Of a stretch of DNA of 64,000 bases, positions 33,441 through 45,706 are shown piece by piece. This DNA comes from Isoetes taiwanensis (lineage: Eukaryota > Streptophyta > Lycopodiopsida > Isoetales > Isoetaceae). A model generated the notes under the pieces. It was not told the origin of the DNA. It saw only the letters and a program-made list of their open reading frames with translations, and did not search any database. Location of the stretch: assembly GCA_021234155.1 (NCBI GenBank), contig JAJEKV010000045.1, positions 228,315-292,314 on the forward strand, given 5' to 3'. Within the stretch, counting starts at the first letter, position 1. The number at the start of each line of letters is the position of its first letter. The position numbers and the translations under genes were made by a program.

Positions 33441-36116
33441 ATTTCCGCAACAAACACGCAGACACGCTTGTGCAAGTAATCAAAGAGGAAATGGGAAAAT
33501 GGAAATGGAGGAGCACAGTGGGTGACGAGAATGGAGATGCTACCAATGACATAACAAAGGAAAGTGGCATTAGAAATCTTCGAAAAGAAGGAAGAGAAAG
33601 GAAAATAATGCCTTCAAATCTTCAATATGGTATGACGATGAGTGCAAAGAACGTGAGAAGGAAAGTCAAGACGCCAGAGGTAAGGAAACATATCAAAAGG
33701 AAAGAGCGATATACCTAAAGTTACCGAAAAGCAAAGAGGAATAAGAATCTGATGCAAAGATCAATGGGGACCGCTTTTTTTAATCAAAAACAACCACGTA
33801 AGTTCGGGGTGGATTTAAAGAGAAAAAGCAAGGAATAAGGGAAGTGAAATCACACAGGCAGCATTGGAACAAAGCAGGATGGGAGAACTACCTTGAAAAA
33901 CTATATAAGACAGGGGGCACCCCAAAGACCAATACCGAATCGGCAGATAACGGACCGACCGCGCTTCGACGCATGTGAAGTGATGATAGCTTTGAATGGG
34001 ATGGCCAATAACAAGGCCCCGTGACTTATAATGGATTAACCGCGGAAGTACTAAAATGTGCGCGATACCATTATAGTAAAGGTGTGACGTAGATATTCAA
34101 TGGTATAATACACACAGGTTCCCCCCGACGATGGGCGCATAACGTGGTCATACCCCTACACAAGGGGAAGTAAACAGAACCCGAAACTACAGACAATAAT
34201 GGTAAGTTCCATTTTCGCAAAGTGGTACGGGAAGGTTCTAGACAATAAATTAAAGCAATGGGCAAGAGGCAGGGAATTTGAGAGCACTGGGGGCAAGCAG
34301 TGCTCACGCACGTAACACTCAACAAATGCACTCATCTAGTGACCCCGGATACTAATAGAGCATAATAGAGGCCAATGGAAAGAAAGTGATATGCTATTTT
34401 GTGGACTTCAAAACGCTTTTTGACACAAGCATCAAGGGAAAAGCTTATACAGAGGCTTGTAGACATGCAAGCACCGAGAGACATGGTAGGGCAATTGCCG
34501 ATTGTACTATAATGTATATGCTAAAATAGAAGAAGAAGGAAAGGCAATAGATCAGGACACATGAGTCAAACAGTGGATGTCCTTTATCTCCAACACCGCT
34601 CGAATATATATAGATGCCCTATGTGATTTTATAGCGTAACAAAGAAGGGGATGTGGACGCCCTACACTCGGGGAACCAAAGTACCTATCATGCTATATGC
34701 TGATGATTTGGGCATGATGGCCACAAAGAACAAGGGAATGCATAGGTTATTGAAACTACTAGAGATCTTTCAGAAAAGACAGGCTAACAAAGTGAATCTC
34801 ACAAAACCAAAATAGTCTTTTTTGGTAACAGGAATAATCACAAGCCGTTCAAATACCTAGGGACAGAATTAGAAGAAGCAACAGAGTACAAGTATCTAGG
34901 GTATGATACACATGGCACAGGGAAATGGGCGAAAGGGGCAGATGCTAGATTTCAAGCAGCCATAGGAAGCTACTATAACACGAAAAACTTCTGCAACAGA
35001 AACGTAATAATAGACTGGAAAATTAAATGCTACCTATTTGGCACGGTAGTCGTCACAACACGCCTATATCGGGCGGAAGCCCGGGGACCGGGCTAACAGA
35101 CAAGAAATGGGAAAAGCAAGAAGGAATTTTCGACATGCCTACATAAACAGTAAATTCAAACTAAGAGCAAACACACCACCGACAAACCATAGTGTATGAG
35201 ACAAAGCCGTAAAACCTATGGAAGTGAGAGCATGGGAAAGGACCATCGATACATCATAAGAAATAATGCAGGTGAGAAGGCGTAGAAGCTAGCAAGCACG
35301 CGAATAAACTAACCAGCAAGGTCGCACATCACCACAAGCAAAGGGATGGTTTAGGATGTAGCAATATGGACCGTGAGAAATGGGGCTGAATCTGAGCCGC
35401 ATTTGATCGATGAAGGCCAATGGAATGAGGAGAGGGCAAGTAAAGCTACGCGGCATGGCTGCAAAAGCACACAGATTCCAAAACACTCGGGCTTGTATCA
35501 ATATTTAATCCAGAGCAGATGATAGGACAACAAATGTACCAAGATAACATGCTTGAAAAACGGAGAAGAGATATCTTAGCAAAGTTCAGATGGGATGTCA
35601 TGATCCGAGAATTGAAAAGGACAGTGTGGAGAAAAATAGACAAACAGATGTGCTATGCGAGAATCCGCGGACAGAGTGGAAATGGAGGACTAAAACCACA
35701 TGCTTAATGAATGTCCAACTTACAATGCACATCGAGAAAAGTACGTGAGAGTAAGATGGGGACAATCAAGACATACCATAATGGCAAGGACGTAAACAAT
35801 GGGAGATCCCGGCAGATGCAACGGGAGATGCCGAACGCATTAATCGGAAGCACATGAACAAAAAGGGTTTATTTATATGATTTGCTCAAGAGGCAAATCA
35901 TAGACGCCCACTAAATGTACAACTTAAAGTCGTTTTGATATAGACGACACCAAGACGCCTAGAAGCCGGAACAAAGTAGGGTGCCGGCATTAATAGGAAA
36001 AAGTGAGCCTTCAGAAAAGGCTATAACAAAACAGCGTGATGAGCTAGTAGCCCCCACCAGGGAGCTCGCCCACGCTACACAAGTCCAGAGGCCTCAGGGC
36101 ACAAGGGACAATAATG
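33441..36116 (+). pseudogene. LINE reverse transcriptase and C-terminal region
   Basis: A Lys/Glu-rich linker (33440-33720) is followed by RT blocks: MANNKAPG (about 33990-34020), NVVIPLHKGK (34140-34170), the motif-A region with FVDF-like VDFKT (about 34395-34420), CPLSPTL-like and IYIDAL (34560-34620), and VPIMLYADDLGMMA with YADD at 34696-34707. Then come KIVFFGN and YKYLGYDTHG (34820-34910), the usual LINE post-palm FFG/YLG blocks. Frames change at most joints. After about 35100 the strand has only short fragments. RT family wording resembles that of the LINE at 7.4-8.6 kb. Confidence 0.82.
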
Positions 36117-36148
36117 TATTCTATTCTATTCTATTCTATTCTATTCTA
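36117..36148 (+). repeat. (TTCTA)n tail of the LINE
   Basis: Six tandem TTCTA/ATTCT pentamers directly after the last LINE sequence (GGGACAATAATG). Such a microsatellite 3' end, in place of poly(A), is common in CR1/L2-like LINEs. Similar tails occur at 51243-51265 (reverse) and 58649-58701. Confidence 0.85.
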
Positions 36149-36473
36149 AATTAAATATATTCTTAACACAGTTTGTAAATATCTTACATAATGGAGGGTA
36201 GATCCTAGCAGGGCAAATAAATGATAAAATTTATATCTCCAATGATTCGTCATAAATTTCTTAAAGCAAAGCAGAGCAAAGCACTTCTTGGCAATGGGCA
36301 AAGCATAGCATTGTGATATGAATACGTATGACATGCATTGTGATTTTGCATATCAACGGGAAGCCTCATTGCACTTGAAATCGGAAGAACAATACATATC
36401 TTTAGTTTTTTTATTGCACTTAAAATTGGAACAACCTCATAGCAGAATGTAAACAAACGTAATAACACATCCT
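36149..36473. other. no gene recognised
   Basis: AT-rich spacer after the LINE tail. Nothing recognised. Confidence 0.4.
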
Positions 36474-36776
36474 ATGAATTCTATCTCATCCTACATGCTC
36501 AGCAAAAATCCTAGGGTCCTTGATGATCAAGGCCACCTCTCATATGCAGGTGTTGTTCTAAGTTTCTATTTGAAGGGTATTGGAGGAGGAGGAGGAGCAT
36601 TGAAGAGTCGGATAGAGAAACCGAGCTCCGGAAGGGGGGCATTGGCATTTTCCCTCCCGGAGGAGCGGCCACAGAAAGGTCGCCTCAAGAACCTTTCTCG
36701 AGGTCCGCCTCTCGGTGTTCCGCCCTCCCTCCGGGTGAGGAAGCCGCCAAGAAAGTCCTGGCCTGGTTCAATTTAG
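36474..36776 (+). CDS. hypothetical GC-rich frame, 100 codons
   Basis: ATG at 36474, stop after 36776. The second half is markedly GC-rich compared with its surroundings and encodes a Gly run followed by Pro/Arg/Lys-rich sequence (PPSLRVRKPPRKSWPG). There is no recognised domain. The composition jump near 36580 suggests an inserted fragment of another element or CpG-rich repeat. Coding status is doubtful. Confidence 0.2.
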   Translation: MNSISSYMLSKNPRVLDDQGHLSYAGVVLSFYLKGIGGGGGALKSRIEKPSSGRGALAFSLPEERPQKGRLKNLSRGPPLGVPPSLRVRKPPRKSWPGSI

Positions 36777-37039
36777 GGAAGGGTGTCAGCACTTTAAGTT
36801 CTTCAAGATCCCTCTATTCTATCCCTTGCCAAACTCCTCTACCAAACATTCCAAAGATTATCATATTTCTTGTATAAAGTCCTAGTCATCATGTCCATGT
36901 CACCACCACCTAGTCATGTCACCCAAAATTTGCCAACATCATCCAATGAAAAGACCAAAGATGGACATCTTTTCATTTTTGGCAGAGTCAAAACTTGTCC
37001 TTGCTTACTTGGCACACCATGTCACCACTTGGAGTGCCT

Positions 37040-37565
37040 AGGTGGCATGCTTGAGCCTAGGTAGCATGCCTGAGCCACCTTGGCATGCTGGAGCCATCTT
37101 GGCATGTTTGAGCCTAGGTGGCATGTTTGAGCCACCTTGGCATGTTGGAGCCCACGTGGCATGTTGGAGTCCACGTGGCATGTTTGAGCCACCTTGGCAT
37201 GTTGGAGCCTAGGTGGCATGTTGGAGCCCACGTGGCATGTTTGAGCCACCTTGTCATGTTGGAGCCTAGGTGGCATGTTTGAGCCACCTTGGCATGCCTG
37301 AGTTACCTTAGCATGTTGGAGCCTAGATGGCATGTTGGAGCCCACATGGCATGTTTGAGCCACCTTGGCATATTTGAGCCACCTTGGCATGCCTAAGCCA
37401 CCTTGGCATGTTGGGGCCTAGGTGGCATGTTGAAGCCCACATGGCATGTTCGAGCCACCTTGGCATGTTGTTGCCTAGGTGGCATGTTGGAGCCCACATG
37501 GCATGTTTGAGCCACCTTGTCATGTTGGACCCTAGGTGCCATGTTAGAGCCCGCATGGCATGTCA
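37040..37565. repeat. ~19-20-bp minisatellite, core GGCATGTTTGAGCCACCTT
   Basis: About 27 head-to-tail units of TGGCATGTTNGAGCC followed by ACCT, TAGG or CACG. Variants alternate (GAGCCACCTT, GAGCCTAGGT, GAGCCCACGT) in a loose three-unit higher-order pattern. Because the unit is not a multiple of three, all frames stay partly open and give spurious 60-122-codon frames on both strands. Confidence 0.95.
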
Positions 37566-39056
37566 ATGAATTGTAAGAAAAAAACAGCAAACAATTTCTT
37601 GAATCCTGATGTTTATAAGGTTTTTGTTGTGTGCTTTCAACTCCTACAAGTTTAATCTGATAGACTTGTTGGTCCCCATGGATGTTAAAGTTAAATTCAA
37701 TTCAACTCAATTTTGGGATCTTCATATGCCTTTGCATTATAGTTTTCTATAAGCATGAGGGGTAGAGGGACAATAGATGAGATATTGCATTTTTACACAT
37801 GGCATATGCAATGACAATATGAATACTTTATGGGGTGTCATATGGATGGGAGTAATGCAATGGTTGTATAATGGTGCTTACAAGATTAACTATTAAGAAC
37901 CTTAAAATATCACAAACCTTTATAGAACCACAACACCACCTCAAAAAACAAAAACCACAGTTCTTTTAACAAAAAACATACCTCCTTAAAAAACACCACC
38001 TCCTAAAAAATAAAAATGATAGCTCCTTACAAAAATAACAGTGGATGCTCCTTGTCCACTTAAGAAACAACACCATCAATTAGTAAAACTACACCTCCAC
38101 GGATCTACATGTAGATTTTTTTGTGATCTTTGAATAAAGGACATCTATATGATCATGATATGTTCAAACGTGATTTGCATGTATTAATCTCAAAAACATG
38201 GTTTTTGTGCCTATTTTTTGTATAACCCACATTCAAAAGAGAAAACAATGGGTTATTACTAAAGCATCTCGAAACGAAGTATCCACTACAAGAAATATTT
38301 TTTTGAATTGGAGTTGTTAATCAGAAGTTATAAGGAAAATTTGATATAGTAATTGCACTAATTACTGCCATATAATACTGGGATCAAACATACTGGAGCT
38401 CTTCTCTTGGTTCCCATGGATGATAAAATTCAATTCAATTCTTATTGGCAAGCTTGAAATGTTGATGTGGCATTTTGAGGAGGATGAAATGATATCTCAT
38501 TTGGTCTCTAATGCACTAATGTCAATCCACTAAATAAGAGTTGGAAATTCATATTCGTGATTAGTATGAAGGACTTTCGTCGAAGTAGTAGATTACCCTC
38601 TTAACGACTCCTCTTGACCCTTATCAAGTCTATTTTTTTTGATAAATTTGCATACTAGCCGTTAAATTCAAGAATTTGATTTTGATTAATTGGACCTTTG
38701 ATTGTTAATCTCATATCCATGATATGATTTAAAATAGCCCCAAACTTGGTATAACATAGTAAGCCTGATGTTAAAAAGTAAAGTTTTAATTCTCTTTTGG
38801 CATCCTTTGGATTAAACAATATCCGGCAAAACGTTGGTGGATTCAAGATGAAGTTTAGAAAGTAGTTTTAAATGGTGCTAACTCCATGTATTTGCTAACT
38901 AGTTCTCTTGGCAACTTGAAAAGACTCATCAAGATTATATATTTGTATGCAAATTATGTTCACTATATACTCTACTCAATCAAACCATGTTCACTATATA
39001 CTCTACTCAATCACTAGTAAAAGTAAGGCCTCGAGAAAATGTCTCCAATATAGCAA
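37566..39056. other. no gene recognised
   Basis: AT-rich intergenic DNA. It includes a block of repeated ACCACCTCC/AACACCACCTCCT words near 37930-38060 and a short duplication of CATGTTCACTATATACTCTA near 38955-39010. No coding signal. Confidence 0.45.
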
Positions 39057-39116
39057 ACATACAGACATACAGATAGACAGACAAACAAATATAGATAGAT
39101 TGGTAGGTAGGTAGGA
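39057..39116. repeat. compound (ACAG/ATAG)n microsatellite
   Basis: ACATACAGACATACAGATAG and GTAGGTAGGTAGG tracts in tandem just before the LTR element. Confidence 0.85.
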
Positions 39117-39260
39117 TTTTTAACATCCAATAAAGACCCATTGGCCACGGGGGCCCCAAACAAATGTAAGGGGCATGAAAGTCTAAAATTGCAAAGAGCT
39201 AATAAAATACGATAATCGCTAAATGATAATATTGTGCAACTTATAAATCACCTATGTGCT

Positions 39261-39832
39261 TGTTAGTCCCGGTGCCTCCCGGTACAGACTATTCATGCAT
39301 ACGCCGCACTGTGTCAAGCTCAAAGATCCTCGGCCAACCACGGGGTCGACATCCAAGCTTTCCACGAAGACTAAGCAGTGCCACGCTAGCCAAAGCCTTT
39401 GGCTCCAACAAGGGCCGGCCAGACAAGTGGGCGGTTCACACCGCCGTCGGGCCAAGGCCACAGGATTCTAGAGGCACTTCAAGAGGCACCGCCAACATTC
39501 CTCAGAATCGCCTTCCGTGAGTCGGCACCGAGATCACCAGAGTGTCTATATTGGGCCCAAGGCCATTGTACTATATATATGAGTAGAGTTAGCTCATAAG
39601 TTTTAGATGAGTTTTGAGTCTTGTCTCTTTTTCTTCTATTGTGAGAGCTCATGTATTTTCATCATTGATATCAAGGAAGCTTATCATCTATCTTTCATTT
39701 GTTCTCGTTTCTTTTTCTTTCTTTCAAAGAAATCCCCGTGGATATAGTCCCCGGACTCCCCGTTAGGATCCACGGAACTTCCTGCCAGAGGGCTTTGCTT
39801 TCTCCAGGAGTTCCCAACCTGCACTCCTAACA
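39261..39832 (+). repeat. 5' LTR
   Basis: Starts TGTTAGTCCC, ends CTCCTAACA; 572 bp. A TATA-type sequence CTATATATAT lies at 39571-39580, preceded by GGGCCCAAGGCCATTGTA, so U3/R promoter function is plausible. It matches 49735-50317 along its full length. Short frames inside it are not genes. Confidence 0.95.
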
Positions 39833-39850
39833 ACACCGCCGCTGCCGGGT
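39833..39850 (+). other. primer-binding site, tRNA-Asp-like
   Basis: ACACCGCCGCTGCCGGGT directly after the 5' LTR resembles the plant gypsy primer site TGGCGCCGTTGCCGGGGA (complement of the tRNA-Asp 3' end) in its GCCG-TGCCGGG core, with several mismatches. Confidence 0.6.
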
Positions 39851-39878
39851 TGATTTTTTCCTACTTTTTTCCGCCGCC

Positions 39879-41160
39879 ATGTTCAATTCAACAATTTCAC
39901 GTAAGAACTCCTTTCGGGACGGCATCCGCTTGAGCCATCACAGCCGAAACCTGCTCGCTTACATGTATGGATCTGCTTATGACATAGAGGGAGGCCATCT
40001 TCGTTCCAGGGCTCACCACAGCCACCCACCCCTCGTGTCCGCCTCGCCCCGGGGCCTCCCCGCCCCCAAGCTGCAAACATTGCTCACAACCTCACCCCCT
40101 TATCATCGTGAGCCTTATCCGCTCAACCTTCTCAACCGTATTTTCATACCCCCAACATGCCTACATCCATCATTCTTCAGGCCATACGCCACTTCCTTCA
40201 AGAACCATCTCTCCCCGTGGGCACCCGCTATCCACATGTCCCCCTTTGGCGCCGCCTCTAATATCCTTTTCCCTACGCTTCCCATCGCTTCTTCCCGTTT
40301 ACAACCTTACAGATCTCAAAACCAATGTCCGGCGCATTTGGCCAACCGCAGCCACCCCCTTCATCGTGGTCCGCCGTGCACAATGCCAATCCACCTCAAC
40401 CTCAATATTCTCACTATCCCTGTTCCTCGCCCAGCCCAAAGACTTTCCCATCTACCTTTCGACATCGAACCGACTTATCCCACCTTTGGCAACACTAAAG
40501 GCAAACCGTTAGGACCAAAGTGCTCAGCCCACATGGAAGAATTTGAGGCTCTAGCTGTCCTAAATGGGCACGCAACCTCAACTGAAATTTCACATCTTTT
40601 TTCCACCACCACAAGGCGGTTTTTCCTCATCAATGGCTCATGTCCAACAAAAGCCATTGAAACAAGACTGGTCCAAATGCGACCGCTTCGCCTCATTACG
40701 GGACCACGGATGATGATCAACTTCATCTCAAGCAACTCAATGAACTTCAACAAGAGCCCACCTGAGTTCCGCCTCGGATTTTATGGATCGACTTCACATT
40801 CTCGCCAAGAAGCTCAAGGAGTACCCTACACGAGCCGATTTTGGTCCGGTTTCTCCAAGGACTTCCTCCCCGCTATTCGACTCATGATCAATACCGCTGG
40901 CCAAAAACTTTGAGCGTGCTATCGACCTTTGTCAATCACTCCGGCCAATGTTTTCTCCCGAGGCGTGGCTCTTCAAGAGCTCCCGCTCATTCCACCCGCC
41001 ATGGTTCCACAAACTACCGTTTCAAGCCTCAACACGCTTAATCCACGGGCCGCTAGCCAACCTGGTGCCATATTTGCAAATATCAAGGCCATTTGGCCAA
41101 TGAGTGCAACTCCACCAATGGTCCGCCATTGCAAGCTTATGCAACATGTGTAATCATACC
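39879..41160 (+). pseudogene. gag with CCHC zinc knuckle, frameshifted
   Basis: The candidate start is ATG at 39879 in the strong context GCCGCCATG. The first ~210 codons are Pro/His/Ser-rich. The middle (40540-40920) resembles a gag capsid region, with LHLKQLNELQQE and RILWIDFTF in alternative frames. A perfect CCHC knuckle, CHICKYQGHLANEC (C-x2-C-x4-H-x4-C), lies at 41066-41107 in a different frame from the start. The long frame to 40913 is therefore only part of gag, and at least one frameshift separates it from the nucleocapsid. Confidence 0.8.
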
Positions 41161-42180
41161 TGAAGAGTGCACTCGCACTCATCCCACACCGCTCGCAACA
41201 AAATGGTTTATCAAGTACAAACCACACCTCAGCCCCAAACGCACTATCGCCAGCCCACCTCTTCGTGCAGCCCACGCAACTCTATCAAGAATGTGACCAA
41301 CCACGGGATCCAACCAACGCCCCTCCTTTTGATCCTTCTAAAGCTCGCTATCACCGCCAAGAATGGGGTCATACCACCACCAAGGCCCTCAACTTCCACA
41401 AGTTCAGTCCAGCTTCCCCGGCACAAATCAGACCACATCGGTCCGCCACGGCTTTTACCAACTCGCTTGCTAATGGCAAACAAGGCCCGCGACCAGTTCT
41501 CAAGAAGCCCCCAAGAGCCAAGAATCACGCTTATCAACCAGCTCCAAAGAAATCAACCTCACCGGATCAACAAGCCCAAGAGGAAATTTTTCGTGCACTT
41601 AATCCTCCCCGCATACCGCCAAATTGTTGGTCTAGTTTCACGCTGCATCAAGGCATCACGCCCCTTGACTATTATTCGAAGGACACGAACCCCGCGCCTT
41701 TGCAGCTGACACCCTTCCTCATGAGGATCTAAAAAAGGTTCACTTTGCACCCGACTTAGAAAAGCTCATGCCAAATGTCATGCCCAAAGTTCGCCAAAGC
41801 ATTTTGAATCTCATGCAAGCAAATGAAGGTCGCACATTGGCAAATGTTCATGCCACCACCGAGCTCAACAAAGACACGATCCACCTTCAACATCTCAACC
41901 TCCACGCCTCGACATATCCCAATATTGCAGCCGAGGTTGACTTTATTTCAAAGAAGTTGCCGCTTCCCCGCCACGCACTCCCCGCACTGGAACCAGCAGA
42001 TCCTTTTTCTCATGTACCTCTCGAACTCCAAGAGGAGCTTGCCAAGATCAAAATTCCTTTAAGCTTGGCAACCATTTTAAAACTCGCCCCGCCTCAAGGA
42101 CCAGCTACCACTCCCAACTGCTTTTAGTTGGGGCTGTATACCTCTACACCCACGGCCCATGCAACGTGGGAAATCAGCAA
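41161..42180 (+). pseudogene. gag-pro linker region
   Basis: Pro/Gln/His-rich low-complexity sequence to about 41700, then a charged helical part (LEKLMPNVMPKVRQSILNL; 41760-42100). The latter is open for 119 codons and leads toward the protease. No catalytic motif lies here. Confidence 0.5.
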
Positions 42181-42480
42181 GTCAACCATGTTCAAATCGA
42201 TGGAGGTAGTGCAAATAATCTCATCACTGACAAACTCCGCAAACAAATGGGCATCACACAACTCTTTCGCGGCCCCATATGACATCAAATTGGCTAATGG
42301 CCATATCACGAGACCTCAAGGTGTCACACCTATTCTACACATCAACATTGGTGATCTCCGCTTCCCATGGAATTTGGAGTTTGGAAAGTCGGGTGAAGAT
42401 CCCGTGACTATGAAATGCTGGTGGAAGACCCTTTCTCCGCCAGCAAAGAGTATCCATTATCGGGCCACGGACCGCTTAGT
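42181..42480 (+). pseudogene. retropepsin-like aspartic protease
   Basis: The frame reads VNHVQIDGGSANNLIT with the active-site Asp at 42199-42201 (D-G-G-S-A). This is the D-(S/T/G)-G-(A/S) signature as found in many plant gypsy proteases. It is followed by KLANGHITRPQGV-like sequence, matching the flap region. Retropepsins act as dimers to process Gag-Pol. The frame is lost near 42400. Confidence 0.8.
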
Positions 42481-42879
42481 CATCACGATGGTCATCTCAA
42501 TGCCACAATGGACTTGCAAACAGCCGGATCATTTCGCTGACAATGCGGAACCTCTTCGCATTAATCGATTCTCAAGACGCCGTAATATTTATCGTTCAGC
42601 TACCCCGCTACCGCTTTGTCATCCTACCCCAATATGCCGATCCTTGGGGAGAAATGACTTTGATCGTGACCAGCCGTGGCTGCCTTGCTTGACCCCTACC
42701 GCTCCTTGCAATCAATCCAACGCTGTTGATCACTTTTTCGATACGGACACTCCAAAGAATCCTCGCTGATGTACACGCCATGAAGCAACCACCGCTAGAT
42801 GACACCGAAAGCAACCTCTTTTTACCACGCAGTGCCACGCGATCCGTTATGCTCCAACCTCCCCGCACACATTGTCCAG

Positions 42880-43720
42880 ATAATCAAGTCATACCCCATA
42901 TTCGTGACTCAAGTCGAAATTGTGGATGTTGGCAACAATCAACCCGTCCCCAGATATTGTCGCAAACCTTTCCGCCCTTATCGTATCAGGCCGCCACGCT
43001 GCTCAAAAAATTCAAACACATTTTCACCGGAGTTACAAAGATCTCATGGGAATCAACAAAAGCTTGGGGAACTCACCATTCCTACCAAATCGGGATGCAC
43101 CCACAGCTGTAGCAACGACAAGCATGTGCTCAACCCTAATTACCGCGGATCGGCCAAGGCGAAATTGACAAACTCCTTGTCGCAGTTTGATCTATGAGGT
43201 CAAACATTCTCAATGGGTGAGCCCCTATCGCCATTGCCCTTAAGCACAATGGTAAGATCCGCTACCTGTAGACTATCTGGAAACTCAATCGCCACTGAAG
43301 TGATCATTTTCCACTTCCCTTCACGCACTGCAAGTTCTCGAAGAAGTGGTCGGACATGAGATGTACCCTTTATGGATGGTTTCTTCGCTACAATCAGATC
43401 TCCATCAAAGAATCTGATCAACTCAAGACCACTTTCACCACCCCCGGGGCACTTTTGCCTACAAGGTGGTTCCTTTTGGATTATCCAACTCTCCTTCAAC
43501 ATTTCAACGATCATGCTCCTCCGCTTTTCATGATTTCATGAAGGAAAATCCCTTCTTGCAAATTTTTCAAGATGACTTCTCTCGCCACAGCCCATGGTCT
43601 GACCATTTGATAAATTGGAACTCGCCTTTCAGAAATGTGATGAGTCCCGCATTAGTCTCAATCCTGAGAAATGCACCTTAAGCGCCACTTCGGTGTTCCG
43701 TTAGGCCATGTTGTCGCAGA
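42880..43720 (+). pseudogene. Ty3/gypsy reverse transcriptase, multiply frameshifted
   Basis: Recognisable blocks: HSQWVSPYRH (about 43205-43235, usually WVSPxxVVPKKNG); VDYxETQ (43265-43290); GHEMYPFMDGFxRYNQISI (motif A, 43345-43405); DQLKTTFTTP (43415-43445); VPFGLSNSPSTFQRS (motif B, 43466-43510); and FLQIFQDDFS (YxDD-equivalent, 43552-43585). In this copy the catalytic line reads FQDD where YVDD/YLDD is typical. Frames change at nearly every joint. Confidence 0.88.
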
Positions 43721-43979
43721 AAGCAGAATCACCACCGATCCCCGCCAAAATCGGGCTTGTGTGCTAAAAGCTCAAGCACCGCCAATATCAAAGAGACACT
43801 TCTTTCCTAGGAAAGGTCAATTATTACTCCACCTTCATACCGGATCGGCACCATTGCGCATCCCATTCATAAACTCACGGGTGACTTAATCCACGGGCTT
43901 TGAATTCCCAGCGAAGTCGCTTCCAACAACCGGAAGCTTTTGCTTACTCGTGCACCGTATTTTGTTCCTCCTCAATGGG

Positions 43980-44358
43980 ACAAGCCCTTTCACGCTCATG
44001 TCGATGTCTCGCTTGCTATTGAGCCGTTTTTCTCAAGAATATGATGCGCATTAATCGATAAACCAAATCGCTATGCCACCGAAAACTCATTGGCTGAAGC
44101 GCAACTATTCTCGCTTTGACGGAGCGTGAAGCTTTGGTCTCATTTTCTCGGTCCAACGCCTGGCCATTACCTTTTGGGGCCAAATCAAGTTCTTTGTGGA
44201 CCACCAAGCACTTCTATTTGATCAACAAATCCACGCCCACGGGTCGCATTGCTCGTTGGGTCCTTTCTTTCCAAGAATTTGCTCCTTTTGAAATCGCTCA
44301 TAAGTCGGGTAAATCTCATGTTGTTCCCGATTATCTTTCACGCGATCCACACCGATGA
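43980..44358 (+). pseudogene. RNase H domain
   Basis: VTEREALVSFSRSN-like sequence (TEREAL at 44116) is followed by WTTKHFYLINKSTPTGRIARW and HKSGKSHVVPDYLSRDPHR. The latter corresponds to the conserved H-x-G...N/D-x-x-ADaLSR end of gypsy RNase H. The N-terminal catalytic part (43990-44110) is disturbed by stops. Confidence 0.85.
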
Positions 44359-44559
44359 TCCCGCAACAGAGTCTCGACGCCTTTCCCCGATGCTCAACTT
44401 TTTTAGTCACGGCAACACCACATTGGTTCCATGATTTTCGCCAGCATCTCCTCATTGTGTGCTCTTCCACCGTAAGATGAGACGCCTTCTTCCCCGTTAA
44501 GCGACAATCCTTGCCGCTATCAATTTCTCCCCGAGGTCCGCGGACTACACCATGGTTGC

Positions 44560-45706
44560 CGGACATCTCTACAAAAAGGTAAGGACACCATCCTTCGACG
44601 CCGTGTTCTCCTCATGAAGTTCCGTGACATTGTTCGAGAAGCTCATCAAGGGCTAGGTGGTGGTCATTTTCATGGTGACACCACGGCACGCAAAAATTCT
44701 TCTTTGCCGGTATTATTGGCCCACGCTTCAAAGATGCTCACGCCACGCCAAGACGCAGGACGCTTTTGCCGGTGGACGATTTCCACGGCCCGCGGACGCT
44801 TTCCTTTGACGCCGGCCGCCACGCCACTTCCCTTCAAAGAAATGGGGAATGGACTTTGTGGGACCTATAGATCCTCCCGGCTAAGGCACACCGTGTCTCG
44901 ATACATCCCGGTTCTCACCGACCACGCCACCAAATGGGCGGAAGCTTGTGCACTTCCAGACAACACCGCCGCAAGCACGCCTGTAGTCCTCTATCAACAA
45001 ATCATCACGCTGATTCGGCTGCCCTTACCTGAGCCGGTCGCTGATCGTGGTGTTCATTTCATCAATCATACTATCAAAGAGCCGACGGATTATCTCTTGA
45101 TACATCATCACAAGAGCACACCTTACTATCCTCAAGGCAATGGGTTGGCCGAAAAGCACCAACAAAACTCGGGTCACCATTCTCAAGAAAAATTTGTGAC
45201 GCTTCCCGCACGACATTGGCGTGCACAAAACTTCCTACAGCTTTTTGGGCCTACAATACTTGTTTCAAGATTGCTACGGTCACACTCTTTTTAAATTGGT
45301 TTATGGTCGAAGCTCTCATGCCCTTTGAATTCATTCTTCCAACACCGTTTCAACCGGCTACGCTTCATAATCCACCAACCGCTTCCTCAAAGAACGGGTC
45401 TATCAATTAGAACAGCTTGATGAACTTCGCAGGATGCTTATATTCGTGTTCTTCATGGACAACAGCTTGCAAAAATCTTTTACATGACAAACGCTTGAAG
45501 ACAAAAACATTCAAACAAGGAGATTTGGTTCTTCTTTATGATTCCGTGTACAAAAATTTTCCTGTAAACTCAAGTTTCGCTGGTTTGGCCCTTATCAAAT
45601 TGTTCAAGTGGTTAGACCAAGTGTTTTCCAACTCGCTGAATTAGATGGCACTCCATTACCTACATTAGTTAATGGTTTTCGCCTCAAAGCATTTCAGCAC
45701 ACGTAA
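44560..45706 (+). pseudogene. integrase with complete D,D(35)E core
   Basis: The N-terminal zinc-binding region is partly visible (HQGLGGGHFHGDTTARK, 44645-44695). The catalytic core holds all three residues in one frame: Asp 44920-44922 (LTDHATKWAEA), Asp 45043-45045 (VADRGVHFIN) and Glu 45151-45153 (PYYPQGNGLAEK). The last two are 36 codons apart, i.e. D-x35-E. The C-terminal part follows in other frames (AFWAYNTCFK, then GDLVLLYDS) and ends with LDGTPLPTLVNGFRLKAFQHT and a stop at 45704-45706, the natural end of pol. No chromodomain is seen. Confidence 0.92.

Noticed and set aside
37022-37590. Protein genes on both strands (60-122 codons)
   Set aside because: These frames read a minisatellite; composition is strictly periodic and the same in several frames.
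39254-39599. Small plus-strand genes in the 5' LTR
   Set aside because: They lie within the LTR, and the 3' LTR does not keep the same frames.
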